Shown here piece by piece: positions 32,802 through 33,270 of a stretch of 33,270 nucleotides of DNA. How positions within the stretch are numbered: position 1 is the first letter of the stretch; every line of letters starts with the position of its first letter. Position numbers and translations under genes: made by a program. Source of the DNA: Lichenicoccus sp964242335 (GTDB lineage Bacteria; Pseudomonadota; Alphaproteobacteria; Acetobacterales; Acetobacteraceae); assembly GCA_964242335.1 (NCBI GenBank), contig CAXTAY010000035.1, positions 1 to 33,270 on the forward strand, written 5' to 3'. The notes under the pieces were generated by a model. It saw nothing but the letters and a program-made list of their open reading frames with translations, was not told where the DNA came from and did no database searches.

Positions 32802-33270
32802 ATGACGACGCAGTGGGTCTATAGTTTCGGTGCCGGCCGCAACGAGGGTGGCGTCGGGATGCGCGACCTGCTCGGCGGCAAGGGCGCCAACCTCGCCGAG
32901 ATGGCGGCGATCGGCCTGCCGGTGCCGCCCGGCTTCACCCTCAGCACCGAGGTCTGCACCGCCTATTACGGCCGCGACAGGCACTATCCCGAGGCACTCG
33001 CGGCACAGGTCGGGTCCGCACTCGGCGAGGTCGAGCGCGCGGTGGGCCTCGCGTTCGGCGACCGCGACCGGCCGCTGCTGCTCTCGGTGCGATCCGGCGC
33101 ACGGGTCTCGATGCCGGGGATGATGGATACGGTGCTCAATCTCGGCCTCAACGACGACACCGTCGAGGGTCTGGCGAGATCGTCCGGCGACGAACGTTTC
33201 GCCTGGGACAGCTATCGCCGCTTCATCCAGATGTACGGCTCGGTGGTGCTGGGCGTCGGCCACCATCATT
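32802..33270 (+). CDS. ppdK: Pyruvate, phosphate dikinase, N-terminal part (runs off the window)
   Basis: Begins MTTQWVYSFGAG and continues with LLGGKGANLAEMAAIGLPVPPGF, the ATP-grasp start of PPDK, then SVRSGARVSMPGMMDTVLNLG. A GGAGGG ribosome site precedes the ATG. Only 156 codons are present; the swivelling His domain and the PEP-binding domain are outside. It interconverts pyruvate and PEP and, next to aceA and glcB, would feed gluconeogenesis during growth on acetate-type carbon. Confidence 0.93.
   Translation, partial: MTTQWVYSFGAGRNEGGVGMRDLLGGKGANLAEMAAIGLPVPPGFTLSTEVCTAYYGRDRHYPEALAAQVGSALGEVERAVGLAFGDRDRPLLLSVRSGARVSMPGMMDTVLNLGLNDDTVEGLARSSGDERFAWDSYRRFIQMYGSVVLGVGHHH

Overview
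The window is a very GC-rich alphaproteobacterial chromosome segment built around the core of a purple-bacterial photosynthesis gene cluster. LH1 and reaction-centre genes lie in the classic superoperon order crtEF-bchCXYZ-pufBALMC, with no LH2 genes and no pufQ or pufX here. A CtrA-type regulator at the left edge, an ADH-type triheme cytochrome of the kind common in acetic acid bacteria, and carotenoid genes of the spirilloxanthin type suggest a bacteriochlorophyll-a-containing member of the Acetobacteraceae. This is inference from gene content, not a taxonomic proof. The reaction centre keeps the histidine at L168 that zinc-bacteriochlorophyll Acidiphilium lacks, so ordinary Mg-BChl a is expected.

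Layout. 1-2348: tail of a CtrA-like regulator, a small conserved-looking hypothetical, and a secreted S10 serine carboxypeptidase. 2568-5842: a zinc homeostasis locus, with zur divergent from znuACB and Zur-box-like palindromes between them. 6046-8224: a 2-oxoglutarate/Fe(II) oxygenase, a lipoprotein and a small membrane ORF. 8381-11768 (minus strand): a PAP2 phosphatase, then crtC and crtD. 11864-24169 (plus strand): crtE, crtF, bchC, bchX, bchY, bchZ, pufB, pufA, pufL, pufM, pufC, then a triheme cytochrome c and a two-helix membrane protein, closed by two GC-rich hairpins. 24479-27585: an FkbM-type methyltransferase, a blue-light LOV-domain protein (minus) and a polytopic GT-C-like membrane protein (minus). 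27585-33270: a RamB/PrpR-like regulator (minus) divergent from aceA, then glcB and the start of ppdK, forming a glyoxylate-shunt and PEP-regeneration block.

How it works together. CrtE makes GGPP, and CrtC, CrtD and CrtF carry out the late hydration, desaturation and O-methylation of carotenoids. BchXYZ and BchC make the bacteriochlorin ring with its acetyl group. The puf genes encode LH1, the L and M subunits and a tetraheme donor cytochrome. Tandem TGT-N12-ACA-type boxes with 8-bp spacing lie in front of bchC and between crtD and crtE, which points to PpsR/CrtJ control. The most distinctive feature is the extension of the puf operon: pufC is coupled by an ATGA overlap to a triheme cytochrome of the alcohol-dehydrogenase subunit-II type, followed by a small membrane protein. 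This suggests an extra electron-input branch into the photosynthetic chain. Other points of note are the substitution of Glu L104 by Met in PufL, an Asn for the usual His at position -18 of LH1 beta, a LOV photoreceptor beside the cluster, and two genes (zur and the FkbM gene) whose reading frames look shifted close to their starts.
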